Assembly (NCBI RefSeq): GCF_002863225.1
Contig: NZ_PKEK01000050.1
Span: forward strand, 124,001 to 188,000
Length of the DNA stretch: 64,000 nt
Direction: 5' to 3'
Origin: Mycobacterium sp.
GTDB taxonomy: Bacteria; Actinomycetota; Actinomycetes; Mycobacteriales; Mycobacteriaceae
Of the stretch, positions 51,456-59,646 are shown piece by piece. Both the position numbers and the translations under genes were made by a program. How positions within the stretch are numbered: the stretch's first letter is position 1; each line of letters opens with the position of its first letter. Under the pieces are notes generated by a model. That model did not search any database. It had not been told where the DNA came from and saw nothing but the letters and a program-made list of their open reading frames with translations.

Positions 51456-51482
51456 GCAGGCTGCCGACTGAGAGGGCTCGGA

Positions 51483-52250
51483 GTGCAACTGGAGCGGATT
51501 CTGTTCGACGTCAGCGAACACGTCGCAACGATCACCATCAATCGGCCCGAGCGGCTCAATGCCACCGACGACCTGGCCCGGACCGAACTCGGGTGGGCCT
51601 GGGGCCAGGTGCGGGACGACCCCGACATCCGGGTCGCCATCATTACCGGTGCGGGTGACCGCGCGTTCTGCGCAGGGCAGGACATCAGGTCCACAGCCGC
51701 CAGCGGGATTCGCAACAAGGTGCCCGGTTCCCGGTTGCATCACAACGTGTGGAAACCGGTCATCTGCGCGCTGAACGGGATGGTGGTCGGCGGCGGTCTA
51801 CACCAGGTCGCCGATGCCGACCTCATCATCGCCGCCGAGCACGCCGAGCTGATCGACACACATCTGAAGGTCGGCAATGTATTCGCGCTCGAACCGGCCG
51901 TACTCCTACGCCGGATGCCGATCTCGATGGTCATGCAGCTGGCGCTGATGACCAAGGACGGTCGGATCAGCGCGCAACGCGGCTACGACATCGGCCTCAT
52001 CAACGAAGTCGTGCCGGCCGACCGACTGCAGGGCCGCACCCGCGAGATCGCGCTGTCCATCGCGGAACTGTCGCCCGCTACCACTCAGGCGTCCATCAAA
52101 GCGATGTGGACCAGCCTCGACGTGGGCTTGCACGCCGCCAACGACGTCGCCTACCGGTACGTGCTGCACCATCAGATGACCCACCCCGACTACAAGGAGG
52201 GGATGGCAGCCTTCGCCGAGAAGCGCCAACCACACTGGGTCGTCGAATGA
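51483..52250 (+). CDS. enoyl-CoA hydratase/isomerase (crotonase) family protein
   Basis: A 255-aa crotonase: TINRPERLNATDDLARTELG, GDRAFCAGQDIRSTAAS, NGMVVGGGLHQVADADLIIA, then DTHLKVGNVFALEPAVLLRR. The catalytic acid region is non-classical. GTG start with AGAGGG upstream. Overlaps the next ligase by 4 nt. Confidence 0.87.
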   Translation: MQLERILFDVSEHVATITINRPERLNATDDLARTELGWAWGQVRDDPDIRVAIITGAGDRAFCAGQDIRSTAASGIRNKVPGSRLHHNVWKPVICALNGMVVGGGLHQVADADLIIAAEHAELIDTHLKVGNVFALEPAVLLRRMPISMVMQLALMTKDGRISAQRGYDIGLINEVVPADRLQGRTREIALSIAELSPATTQASIKAMWTSLDVGLHAANDVAYRYVLHHQMTHPDYKEGMAAFAEKRQPHWVVE

Positions 52251-53890
52251 CGTGGACGGCCCCGGCGGCCGAGCGGACGTTCGCCTACCCGCCACTCCCC
52301 TACGAACCCAAGCTGCCGCGGATGCTGGCCTTCGTCGCGGCCGAGTACGGCAGCAGCGATCTCGTCGTCACCTGCCTCGAGGACGGCTCTATCGAGCGGA
52401 TCACCTACGCACAGGCTCACTCCCAATCCGCGACAATGGCGGCGCGACTTGTCGGCGCCGGTGTGACCAAGGGCGTTCGCGTCGGGATCCTGGCCCCGAA
52501 CGGGCCCGAATTCGTGGTCGCGTTTCTCGCTATCACAAGGATCGGCGCGGTGGCGGTTCCGCTGAACACCTTCCTCCAGCCGATGGAATTGGCCTGGGTG
52601 CTACACGATGCCGACGTACACACCGTGCTCTCGGTCGAATCGATCCTCGGCAAGAATCTGCTGTCCCGGCTGTCCACCGCCGCAGATGGACTCGCCTTGC
52701 CGCTCCGGTCCATCGCACTTCCCCAGCTGCGCAACGTTTTTCCATTGGGAAAAACCGAGGCCGATTGGCCCAGTTCGTGGCCCGAACCCGTCAGTGCGGA
52801 ATTTCTGGCAGCGTGCGAGCGGACCGTCCGCCCGTCCGACGATCTCGTGGTGATCTACACCTCGGGTAGCACGTCGAACCCCAAGGGCATCGTGCACACC
52901 CACGGTTCGGTGATCACACATTCCAGATTCATCGCCACCGAACACGACTGGGGTGTCGACGACCGCATCTACGTACCGATGGTGTTCTTCTGGGTGGCCG
53001 GGTTGGTCTTCGGACTACTCGGGCCGCTGCAGCTCGGTGCTACGGTACTGACCGAGCACAGGTTCGACGCCGGCCACGTCCTGAGACTTCTCGAAGCCGA
53101 GCGGGCAACTTACACAACGGGATTCCCGCATGTCGGCCCCGCCCTCGCCAACCACCCGGACTTCGCGCGGACCGATCTGTCCCACCTTCGCGACGGTTAT
53201 CAGCAGGTGCTGCTCGCCCCCGAGCGGCGCACCGCCGACCCGTCGCTGCGCGTCGCCCAACTCGGGATGACGGAGACCTGTAGCAGTCACACCTGGTGGC
53301 CGCCGCACGAACAGGTGCCCGAGGCCAAACGCGGGTCACTGGGCGTCTCGGCACCCGGTTACGAGCACAAGGTGATCGACGACCACGGTGCCGAGGTTGC
53401 CAACGGCGTCACGGGAGAGATCTGCGTCCGGGGCACCGCGTTGATGCGCGGGATGATCGGCAAACACTGGCACGAGCTCGTCGACCGGGACGGCTGGTTG
53501 CACACCAAGGACGCCGGTTATCGCGACGACGACGGGCATCTCTACTTCGCCGGACGCACCGACGAGATGATCAAGACGTCGGGAACGAACGTCGCCCCAA
53601 TGGAAGTCGAAGCGGTGCTGCGCCAGCTGCCCGAGGTTCGGGTGGCCTACGTCGTCGGTATGCCGGATCCGGAGAAAGGTGCGATCGTCAGCGCGGCGGT
53701 AGTGCTCAACGAGGGCAGGAAAGCCACCGCGGAGGATCTGATCACGGCGTGTCGCACCCATCTCGCCGCATACAAGGTGCCCAAGAGGTGGGCGATCCTG
53801 ACAAGTGCTGACCTATTGCCGTACACCACTACCGACAAGATAGACAAGCGCAGGCTTGTCTCGCTGATGCGCGAAGGCATCCTGGTGTGA
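52247..53890 (+). CDS. acyl-CoA ligase (ANL superfamily)
   Basis: A 547-aa ligase with phosphate loop IYTSGSTSNPKGIVHTH (about 202), QLGMTETCSSH, LHTKDAGYRDDDGHLYFAGR, GTNVAPMEVEAVLRQLPE and the A10 Lys in TTDKIDKRRLV. AMP-forming activation of a carboxylate to the CoA thioester. ATG in an ATGA overlap; longer in-frame starts lie in the crotonase gene. Followed by a SnoaL-like protein and an ACAD in one operon. Confidence 0.9.
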   Translation: MTWTAPAAERTFAYPPLPYEPKLPRMLAFVAAEYGSSDLVVTCLEDGSIERITYAQAHSQSATMAARLVGAGVTKGVRVGILAPNGPEFVVAFLAITRIGAVAVPLNTFLQPMELAWVLHDADVHTVLSVESILGKNLLSRLSTAADGLALPLRSIALPQLRNVFPLGKTEADWPSSWPEPVSAEFLAACERTVRPSDDLVVIYTSGSTSNPKGIVHTHGSVITHSRFIATEHDWGVDDRIYVPMVFFWVAGLVFGLLGPLQLGATVLTEHRFDAGHVLRLLEAERATYTTGFPHVGPALANHPDFARTDLSHLRDGYQQVLLAPERRTADPSLRVAQLGMTETCSSHTWWPPHEQVPEAKRGSLGVSAPGYEHKVIDDHGAEVANGVTGEICVRGTALMRGMIGKHWHELVDRDGWLHTKDAGYRDDDGHLYFAGRTDEMIKTSGTNVAPMEVEAVLRQLPEVRVAYVVGMPDPEKGAIVSAAVVLNEGRKATAEDLITACRTHLAAYKVPKRWAILTSADLLPYTTTDKIDKRRLVSLMREGILV

Positions 53891-54552
53891 ACGACGGCAC
53901 GTTGGCCGCGCTCAGCGCGCGTATCGACCGGCTCGAAGCACTCGACGAAATTCGCCAGCTGGCGGCGAAATATGCCGTCGCGCTGGACATGCGGGACTTG
54001 AACTCACTGGTCAATCTCTTTGTCGACGACGTCGGCGTGCCCGGGAAGCGCCGGGGGCGCGACGCATTACGCGACTGGTACGACACCGAATTGCGACACG
54101 ACCTGCTGGGAAGTGCGCACGGCATCCTGGGTCACGTCATCGATGTGCACGACGCCGATCACGCAACGGGTCTGGTGTATTCCCGCAACGATCTCGAGAC
54201 CGCATCGGTGTGGGTCATCGAACTGCTGGCCTACCTCGATTCGTACGAACGCCGCAGCGGTCGTTGGTTTTTCGTGCGGCGCATCCCGCTTTTCTGGTAC
54301 GAAAGCGATCTTCGCGACCCACCGGTTGGACCACGAAAGATGCGGTGGCCCAACACCGAAGCCCATGAAGGCACCTTCCACGACGCATTCCCCAGTTGGC
54401 GCGATTTTCACTCCGCCAACCCCGGACGGTTCGACAACCCCGTTCCGGCACCGGCCGCCGCCGGCGACTGGATCCGCAGTCTTCGGAGACACAGCGATGC
54501 TCCAAAGGTCAGTCCAACCGGCCGGGCCGACGACGATCCGAGGAATCATTGA
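53887..54552 (+). CDS. SnoaL/NTF2-like protein
   Basis: A 221-aa SnoaL_4-type protein: ALDEIRQLAAKYAVALDMRD, SLVNLFVDDVGVPGKRRGRD and YERRSGRWFFVRRIPLFWYE. These are common in aromatic and steroid clusters as dehydratase, isomerase or dioxygenase-small-subunit homologues. The start GTG overlaps the ligase stop. The C-terminal tail is low-complexity. Reaction not assigned. Confidence 0.8.
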   Translation: MNDGTLAALSARIDRLEALDEIRQLAAKYAVALDMRDLNSLVNLFVDDVGVPGKRRGRDALRDWYDTELRHDLLGSAHGILGHVIDVHDADHATGLVYSRNDLETASVWVIELLAYLDSYERRSGRWFFVRRIPLFWYESDLRDPPVGPRKMRWPNTEAHEGTFHDAFPSWRDFHSANPGRFDNPVPAPAAAGDWIRSLRRHSDAPKVSPTGRADDDPRNH

Positions 54553-54553
54553 C

Positions 54554-55678
54554 ATGCCCGATCAGATGACCCCGGCCGCGTTCACGCTCAGTGACGAACA
54601 GCGCGAATTTCGTTCGGCGGTAAGGGCTTTCCTTGAGCATCACTCACCGGAGTCCGAGGTGCGGCGCGTCATGGAATCCCCCGAGGGATACGACCCGGCG
54701 GTGTGGCGCGCCATGGCCGACCAATTGAACCTGCAGGGCCTGGCCATTCCCGAGGAGTACGGCGGTGAGGGCTTCGGGTACACCGAAATGGCATTGGTGC
54801 TCGAGGAAATGGGCGCCGCACTCCTGCCCGGCCCATTTTTCTCGTCGGCGGTACTTGCGGCAGGTGTGCTGTTGCAGTGTGCCGACAGCAAGGCCAAAGC
54901 ACGCTACCTGCCGGGGATTGCCGGTGGGCACACCATCGCGACCCTCGCCCTCACCGAGCGCAGCGGCCGGTGGGACCTCGACCGCATCGAGACACGCGCT
55001 GAATCACACGCCGGCGGCTGGACGCTGCACGGCACCAAGCATTTCGTGCCGGACGGCGCTGTCGCCGATCTCCTGTTGGTGGTAGCGCGTGCCGATGCCG
55101 GCGTGGGAGTGTTCTGCGTGGACGACGTCTCGGCCGTGGACCGGCGCGCGCAGTCGACCCTCGACCCGACTCGCGGCCAGGCCGTCGTCCACCTGAACAG
55201 TGTCCCGGCCACCCGGTTGGATGCCTCAGCGGCGGACCTGGAGCAGGCCCTGGCGTACGCCGCAGCGGCGCTGGCCGCCGAACAGGTCGGTGGTGCGCAG
55301 CGATGCCTCGACCAGGCCGTGGCGTATGCCAAGGTCCGTCACCAATTCGGCCGGCCGATCGGGTCATTCCAGGCCATTCGGCACTCCTGCGCGGATCTGA
55401 TGCTGGCGATCGAGTGTGCGCGCGGCGCAACCCAATACGCCGCTTACGCGGCCGACGCGCTCCCCGCAGCGCTTCCCGCCGCCGCGGCACTTGCCAAAGC
55501 GCACAGCACGGAGGCTTTCTCGCGGGCGGCGGCCGCCAACATCCAGCTGCACGGTGGCATCGGATTCACCTGGGAGCATCCGGCCCACATGTACTACAAA
55601 CGTGCCCAATCCTCGGCCATGCTGTTGGGCGACGCCGACTATCATCGTCGGCTGTTGGCCGATCGTGTCGGGTTGTAG
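54554..55678 (+). CDS. acyl-CoA dehydrogenase
   Basis: A 374-aa ACAD: IPEEYGGEGFGYTEMALVLE, LALTERSGRWDLDRIETRAE, VRHQFGRPIGSFQAIRHSCAD and LHGGIGFTWEHPAHMYYKRA. The GGIGFTWEH end marks it as beta-type, like 370 and 19630, but no alpha-type ACAD is adjacent. It could be homomeric or pair with a distant gene. ATG at 54554, 1 nt after the SnoaL stop. Confidence 0.9.
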   Translation: MPDQMTPAAFTLSDEQREFRSAVRAFLEHHSPESEVRRVMESPEGYDPAVWRAMADQLNLQGLAIPEEYGGEGFGYTEMALVLEEMGAALLPGPFFSSAVLAAGVLLQCADSKAKARYLPGIAGGHTIATLALTERSGRWDLDRIETRAESHAGGWTLHGTKHFVPDGAVADLLLVVARADAGVGVFCVDDVSAVDRRAQSTLDPTRGQAVVHLNSVPATRLDASAADLEQALAYAAAALAAEQVGGAQRCLDQAVAYAKVRHQFGRPIGSFQAIRHSCADLMLAIECARGATQYAAYAADALPAALPAAAALAKAHSTEAFSRAAAANIQLHGGIGFTWEHPAHMYYKRAQSSAMLLGDADYHRRLLADRVGL

Positions 55679-55681
55679 CGG

Positions 55682-56491
55682 CTAGAAGTCGGTCCCGCCG
55701 TCGATGTTGATCACCGCGCCGGTCAGATAGGCGGCGCGGTCGCTCAGCAGGAAGGCCACCAGTTCGCCCGCCTCATGGGGAAAGCCGCCCCGCCCCAACG
55801 CCACCCGCATGTTCCAGTCCGGATTGCTCGACAGGTGTGTGTATATCGCGTCCTCGGGCGGAACGCCGTACTGCTCCGCCCGTTTGTCCCGGATGTGATC
55901 GTTGGTCTCGGTGTCGAACAGTCCGGGGCACATGACATTGACCCGAATACCCTCGTGCCCATGGGTTTTGGCGAGGATCTTCGACATCGTCAGGACCGCG
56001 GCCTTGAGAGCGGTGTACGGCGGGATGAGAATCTTGGGGGCGCGCACGGAGTAGGCAGCGGTGTTGACAATCGTTCCACCGCCGTTGCGCTGCAAATGGG
56101 GAATGATTGCACGACAGGATCGGACCGTCGCCATCAAAATCATCTGGTAGTACCAGTCCCACGAATCGTCCCCGTGGTCGAGGAATGGTCCCTGTTGCTG
56201 CATCGGGCCGGCTGTCACCGCAAGTCCACGTAGCGGACCCAATTCGGACGCTGCCCGGTCGATCGCCAGCCGCACCCCGGCCCCCGGAGCCGCGGCGTCG
56301 ACCCCGATTCCAACGGCGCGAACGCCGTACTGATCGCGAAGCAACTCGGCGCGTTGGGCTGCACGCTGTTCGTCACGAGCCAGCAGGGCCACGTTCGCAC
56401 CGTCAGCGGCGAGCTGGTGGGCGGCTCCGAAACCCATCCCGGTGGTGCCGCCGACAAGGACGAAATTGCGGTCTCTGACTCCAAGTTCCAC
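55682..56491 (-). CDS. SDR-family oxidoreductase
   Basis: A 269-aa SDR: VGGTTGMGFGAAHQLA coenzyme loop, ARDEQ after strand 2, and NTAAYSVRAPKILIPPYTAL in which the usual Y-x3-K appears as YTALK. GTG at 56491 is chosen since GAAGGAG lies 5 nt upstream; the open frame extends further but without a good site. It converges on the ACAD. An upstream TGTTCTATTGATC element lies at 56558-56570. Confidence 0.85.
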   Translation of the reverse strand: MELGVRDRNFVLVGGTTGMGFGAAHQLAADGANVALLARDEQRAAQRAELLRDQYGVRAVGIGVDAAAPGAGVRLAIDRAASELGPLRGLAVTAGPMQQQGPFLDHGDDSWDWYYQMILMATVRSCRAIIPHLQRNGGGTIVNTAAYSVRAPKILIPPYTALKAAVLTMSKILAKTHGHEGIRVNVMCPGLFDTETNDHIRDKRAEQYGVPPEDAIYTHLSSNPDWNMRVALGRGGFPHEAGELVAFLLSDRAAYLTGAVINIDGGTDF

Positions 56492-56557
56492 GTCCACTCC
56501 TTCGCGCGACAGTATCGGCGCATCCGAAGTTCCCACACGAAACAAATCAACGCAATA

Positions 56558-56570
56558 TGTTCTATTGATC
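56558..56570 (+). promoter_or_regulatory. TGTTCTATTGATC motif
   Basis: One-mismatch copy of the recurrent TGTTCTATTGTTC element in the 215-bp divergent region between the SDR (minus) and TetR (plus) genes. Confidence 0.45.
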
Positions 56571-56705
56571 AGTGGTAAACCTGCGCGGTGGCGACTGAGC
56601 TCTGCCGCGCCGATACCGACCTGCACGCTGGGATAGCTGGTTTCGCGTAGCATGAGAATCTTGGCGAGGTGGCCGGAAGGGCCCTCCCAACAGGCAAGGA
56701 GCGTT

Positions 56706-57317
56706 ATGGCAACCTCTCGCGTAGCGGCCGAGGTCGACGAGCAGGACGAGCTCGACCGGCGCGATCAGATACTCGAGGCCGCCAACCAGTGCTTCACGCA
56801 ATTGGGCATTCAGCGCACCAGCGTTCAGGACGTGGCGCGAATGGCAAATCTGTCCCGCGGCACCATCTACCGCTACTTCGAAGACCGGACCGTGCTGATC
56901 GACGCAGCCATCGAGTTCGGCGCCCAGAAGTTTTACCAGCTCGTCGCGGCCGCGATGGCGAAGAAGGCGACGCTGGCCGAGAAACTCGGGGCGATGGCGG
57001 AGACACACGCGACGATCCTGTTGGACCATCGCACCCGGAATCGCCTGATGGCCGACGACGCGGAGCTGATGCGTCACATGATCTCGGACGGCGACTCGGC
57101 GATCCGGCGTTCGACGGAGTTCCTGGTGCCGTACGTGCGCGAAGCCCAAAAGCGGGGCGAGGTGGGCGCCGGCATCGACGTCACCGCCGCCAGCGAGTGG
57201 CTGGCCCGAATCATCTACTCGTTCTCCACGGTCAACGAGGCGCAGACCTTCGACATGTCGAAACCCGAGACTGTACGCAAGTACGTGGAGAAGTTCGCCA
57301 TCAACGGTCTGCGCTGA
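56706..57317 (+). CDS. TetR-family transcriptional regulator
   Basis: A 203-aa TetR: DQILEAANQCFTQLGIQRTS, then MANLSRGTIYRYFEDRTVLI as the recognition helix region. ATG at 56706 has AAGGAG 5 nt upstream. It precedes the aldehyde dehydrogenase/SDR/fusion operon, and a TGTTCA-N2-TGAACA palindrome between them is a candidate operator. Confidence 0.9.
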   Translation: MATSRVAAEVDEQDELDRRDQILEAANQCFTQLGIQRTSVQDVARMANLSRGTIYRYFEDRTVLIDAAIEFGAQKFYQLVAAAMAKKATLAEKLGAMAETHATILLDHRTRNRLMADDAELMRHMISDGDSAIRRSTEFLVPYVREAQKRGEVGAGIDVTAASEWLARIIYSFSTVNEAQTFDMSKPETVRKYVEKFAINGLR

Positions 57318-57340
57318 TTGGCGCCGACGCCATCCCGTGC

Positions 57341-57354
57341 TGTTCAACTGAACA
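57341..57354. promoter_or_regulatory. TGTTCA-N2-TGAACA palindrome
   Basis: TGTTCAACTGAACA: two perfect 6-bp arms around AC. It lies 70 nt before the aldehyde dehydrogenase start and 23 nt after the TetR stop. Confidence 0.5.
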
Positions 57355-57424
57355 ACTCCTGTACTACTGTTCTCCTCAGCGGCCACGCAGCCCGCGCTCG
57401 CGGGGCGGAGGACTCAGGAGACTC

Positions 57425-58894
57425 ATGGCACAGATCTGGCGTGAAGAACGAATGCTGATCGGCGGACAACTTGTCGCGGCGGCCAGCGGACAGACCTACG
57501 ACAACGTCAACCCTGCGACCGAAGAGGTCATCGGTGCCGTCGCGCACGGAGCCGCGGCCGACATGGACGCCGCGATCACCGCAGCGCGGCAGGCCTTTGA
57601 CGACACCGACTGGGCACAGTCCCTCGAGTTCCGCGTCCGTTGTGTCCGTCAGCTGCACGAAGCGCTGTCCAAACATGCCGACGAACTGCGCGCCGCGCTC
57701 GTCGCCGAAGTCGGCTGTCCCGTCGCGCTGACCTACGGACCGCAACTCGACGCCCCGCTCGCCGGTCTGCCATGGATAGCCGACCTGGCCGAGAACTACG
57801 CGTGGGAAACGAGCCTCGGCATCGCCGAACCCTTCGGCATATCGACCCGGCGGACGGTACGCCGTGAGCCCGTCGGCGTTGTCGGCGCTATCACGCCCTG
57901 GAATTACCCCGCGCAGATCAACCTGGCGAAGGTGGTGCCGGCCCTGGCGGCCGGAAACACGGTGGTGCTCAAGCCCGCGCCGGACACACCGTACGCGGCA
58001 ACGCTGCTCGGTCAGCTGATCGCCGAGCACACCGATATCCCGGCCGGTGTCGTCAACGTCGTGACATCGGCGGATCACGCTGTGGGCCAGCAGCTTTGCG
58101 AGGACCCGCGGGTCGACATGATTTCCTTCACCGGGTCCACGAGTACCGGCACGCGCATCATGGTCGCCGCGGCGCCGACCATCAAGAAGGTGTTCCTGGA
58201 ACTCGGCGGGAAGTCCGCCCTTGTCGCGCTCGACGACGCCGACCTCGGATCGGTGGTGACGTCGGCGGCGTTCGCCACCACCACCCATGCTGGACAAGGC
58301 TGCGCGAACACCACCCGACTGCTGTTGCCGCGGGCCAAGTATCGCGAGGGGGTCCAGGCACTCGCCGAGGCGCTCGACGGATGGCCGTTCGGCGATCCCA
58401 CCGACTCCTCGGTCTTGATGGGCCCGTTGATCAGCGAGGTGCAACGTCAACGCGTACTCGGCTACATCAAGAAGGGTGTCGACGAGGGCGCCACGATCGC
58501 GGTCGGTGGTGGGGTACCCGCACATCTGCCGGCCGGCTACTACGTAGAACCGACGGTGTTGACCGATGTGGACCCGAATTCTTCGGTGGCTCAGGACGAG
58601 ATCTTCGGCCCGGTGTTGGTCGTGATTCCGCACGACGGAGACGATCACGCGGTGCAGATTGCCAACAATTCGCGCTACGGACTGTCGGGAGCGGTGGTCA
58701 GCGCCGACGACGAGCGCGCCCGTGCCGTCGCAAACCGCATGCGCACCGGCACCGTCAACGTCAACGGCGGCGTGTTCTACGGCGTCGACGTACCGTTCGG
58801 TGGCTACAAACACAGCGGGATCGGCCGCGAGATGGGCGTGGCCGGCTTCGAGGAGTATCTGGAGATCAAGGCGATCGCCGAGGGGGTGCGGTGA
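57425..58894 (+). CDS. aldehyde dehydrogenase (NAD(P)+)
   Basis: A 489-aa ALDH: TPWNYPAQINLAKVVPALAA, FTGSTSTGTRI, general base in ELGGKSALV and catalytic Cys in HAGQGCANTTRLL. Gln-Gly-Cys with A/N flanks suggests an alkyl or terpenoid/aromatic aldehyde rather than a semialdehyde. ATG with GGAGACTC upstream. Overlaps the following SDR by 4 nt. Confidence 0.92.
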   Translation: MAQIWREERMLIGGQLVAAASGQTYDNVNPATEEVIGAVAHGAAADMDAAITAARQAFDDTDWAQSLEFRVRCVRQLHEALSKHADELRAALVAEVGCPVALTYGPQLDAPLAGLPWIADLAENYAWETSLGIAEPFGISTRRTVRREPVGVVGAITPWNYPAQINLAKVVPALAAGNTVVLKPAPDTPYAATLLGQLIAEHTDIPAGVVNVVTSADHAVGQQLCEDPRVDMISFTGSTSTGTRIMVAAAPTIKKVFLELGGKSALVALDDADLGSVVTSAAFATTTHAGQGCANTTRLLLPRAKYREGVQALAEALDGWPFGDPTDSSVLMGPLISEVQRQRVLGYIKKGVDEGATIAVGGGVPAHLPAGYYVEPTVLTDVDPNSSVAQDEIFGPVLVVIPHDGDDHAVQIANNSRYGLSGAVVSADDERARAVANRMRTGTVNVNGGVFYGVDVPFGGYKHSGIGREMGVAGFEEYLEIKAIAEGVR

Positions 58895-59646
58895 CCGGCA
58901 GATCACTGGCGGGAAAGCGGATCGTCGTAGTGGGCGGATCCGCTGGGATCGGAAGGGCTTTCGCCATCCGGGCGCTTGCCGACGGCGCTCGACTCGTCGT
59001 CGTTGCACGCCGGGAACTTCCCGCCGACGTCCTTGCCGAAGCGGTGTCAGCCACGTCGGTGGCTGCCGACATCCGCGTTCCCGACGATTGCGTCCGCATC
59101 GGCGCAACGGCGGCCGATGCCCTTGGCGAGGTCGATCTGTTGTTGATCAGCGCCGGATACGCGCCACTGAAGTCTTTCTCCGAGGTCGACGCCGACGACT
59201 GGATCAAAGTGCTGACGACCAACGTGATTGGCGTTCACCAGGTCATCCAAGCTCACCTCCCGGTGCTCACGCCCTCTGCGGTCGTCGCCGTGCTGTCGTC
59301 GGATTCCGTGCGCCATCCGCATCGAGCGCTCGGTGCGTACTCGGCCAGCAAGGCCGCGATGGAGCGGAGCCTGGTGGCATGGCGCCTCGAACACTCGGGA
59401 TTCCGCTTCAGCTGCATTGAAGTCGGGGCGACCGTGCCGACCGATTTCATCTCGGACTTCGACCCCGATCTTCTCGGAGTCGTTGCGGGTGAATGGATTT
59501 CGCGTGGACTCGTACCGGCCACTCACATGACTCCCGACGGGGTAGCCGATACGCTGGCAGGCATCTTCGCCAGCGCACTGGACAATCCGAACGTCGGCTT
59601 GGAGCATGTCACGCTCAAATCCCCCGCTCCGCCCATGAGCCTATGA
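58891..59646 (+). CDS. SDR-family oxidoreductase
   Basis: A 251-aa SDR: VGGSAGIGRAFAIRALA, VARR (NADP-like), ISAGY in place of NNAG, LSSDSVRHPHRALGAYSASK with Ser and YSASK. Overlaps both neighbours by 4 nt, so it is translated with the aldehyde dehydrogenase and the ligase-thioesterase fusion. It may supply the aldehyde or oxidise an alcohol. Confidence 0.88.
   Translation: MTGRSLAGKRIVVVGGSAGIGRAFAIRALADGARLVVVARRELPADVLAEAVSATSVAADIRVPDDCVRIGATAADALGEVDLLLISAGYAPLKSFSEVDADDWIKVLTTNVIGVHQVIQAHLPVLTPSAVVAVLSSDSVRHPHRALGAYSASKAAMERSLVAWRLEHSGFRFSCIEVGATVPTDFISDFDPDLLGVVAGEWISRGLVPATHMTPDGVADTLAGIFASALDNPNVGLEHVTLKSPAPPMSL

Noticed and set aside
57344..59107. 587-codon open frame on the minus strand
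   Set aside because: Antisense to the aldehyde dehydrogenase and SDR genes; Arg-rich and without domain signatures.
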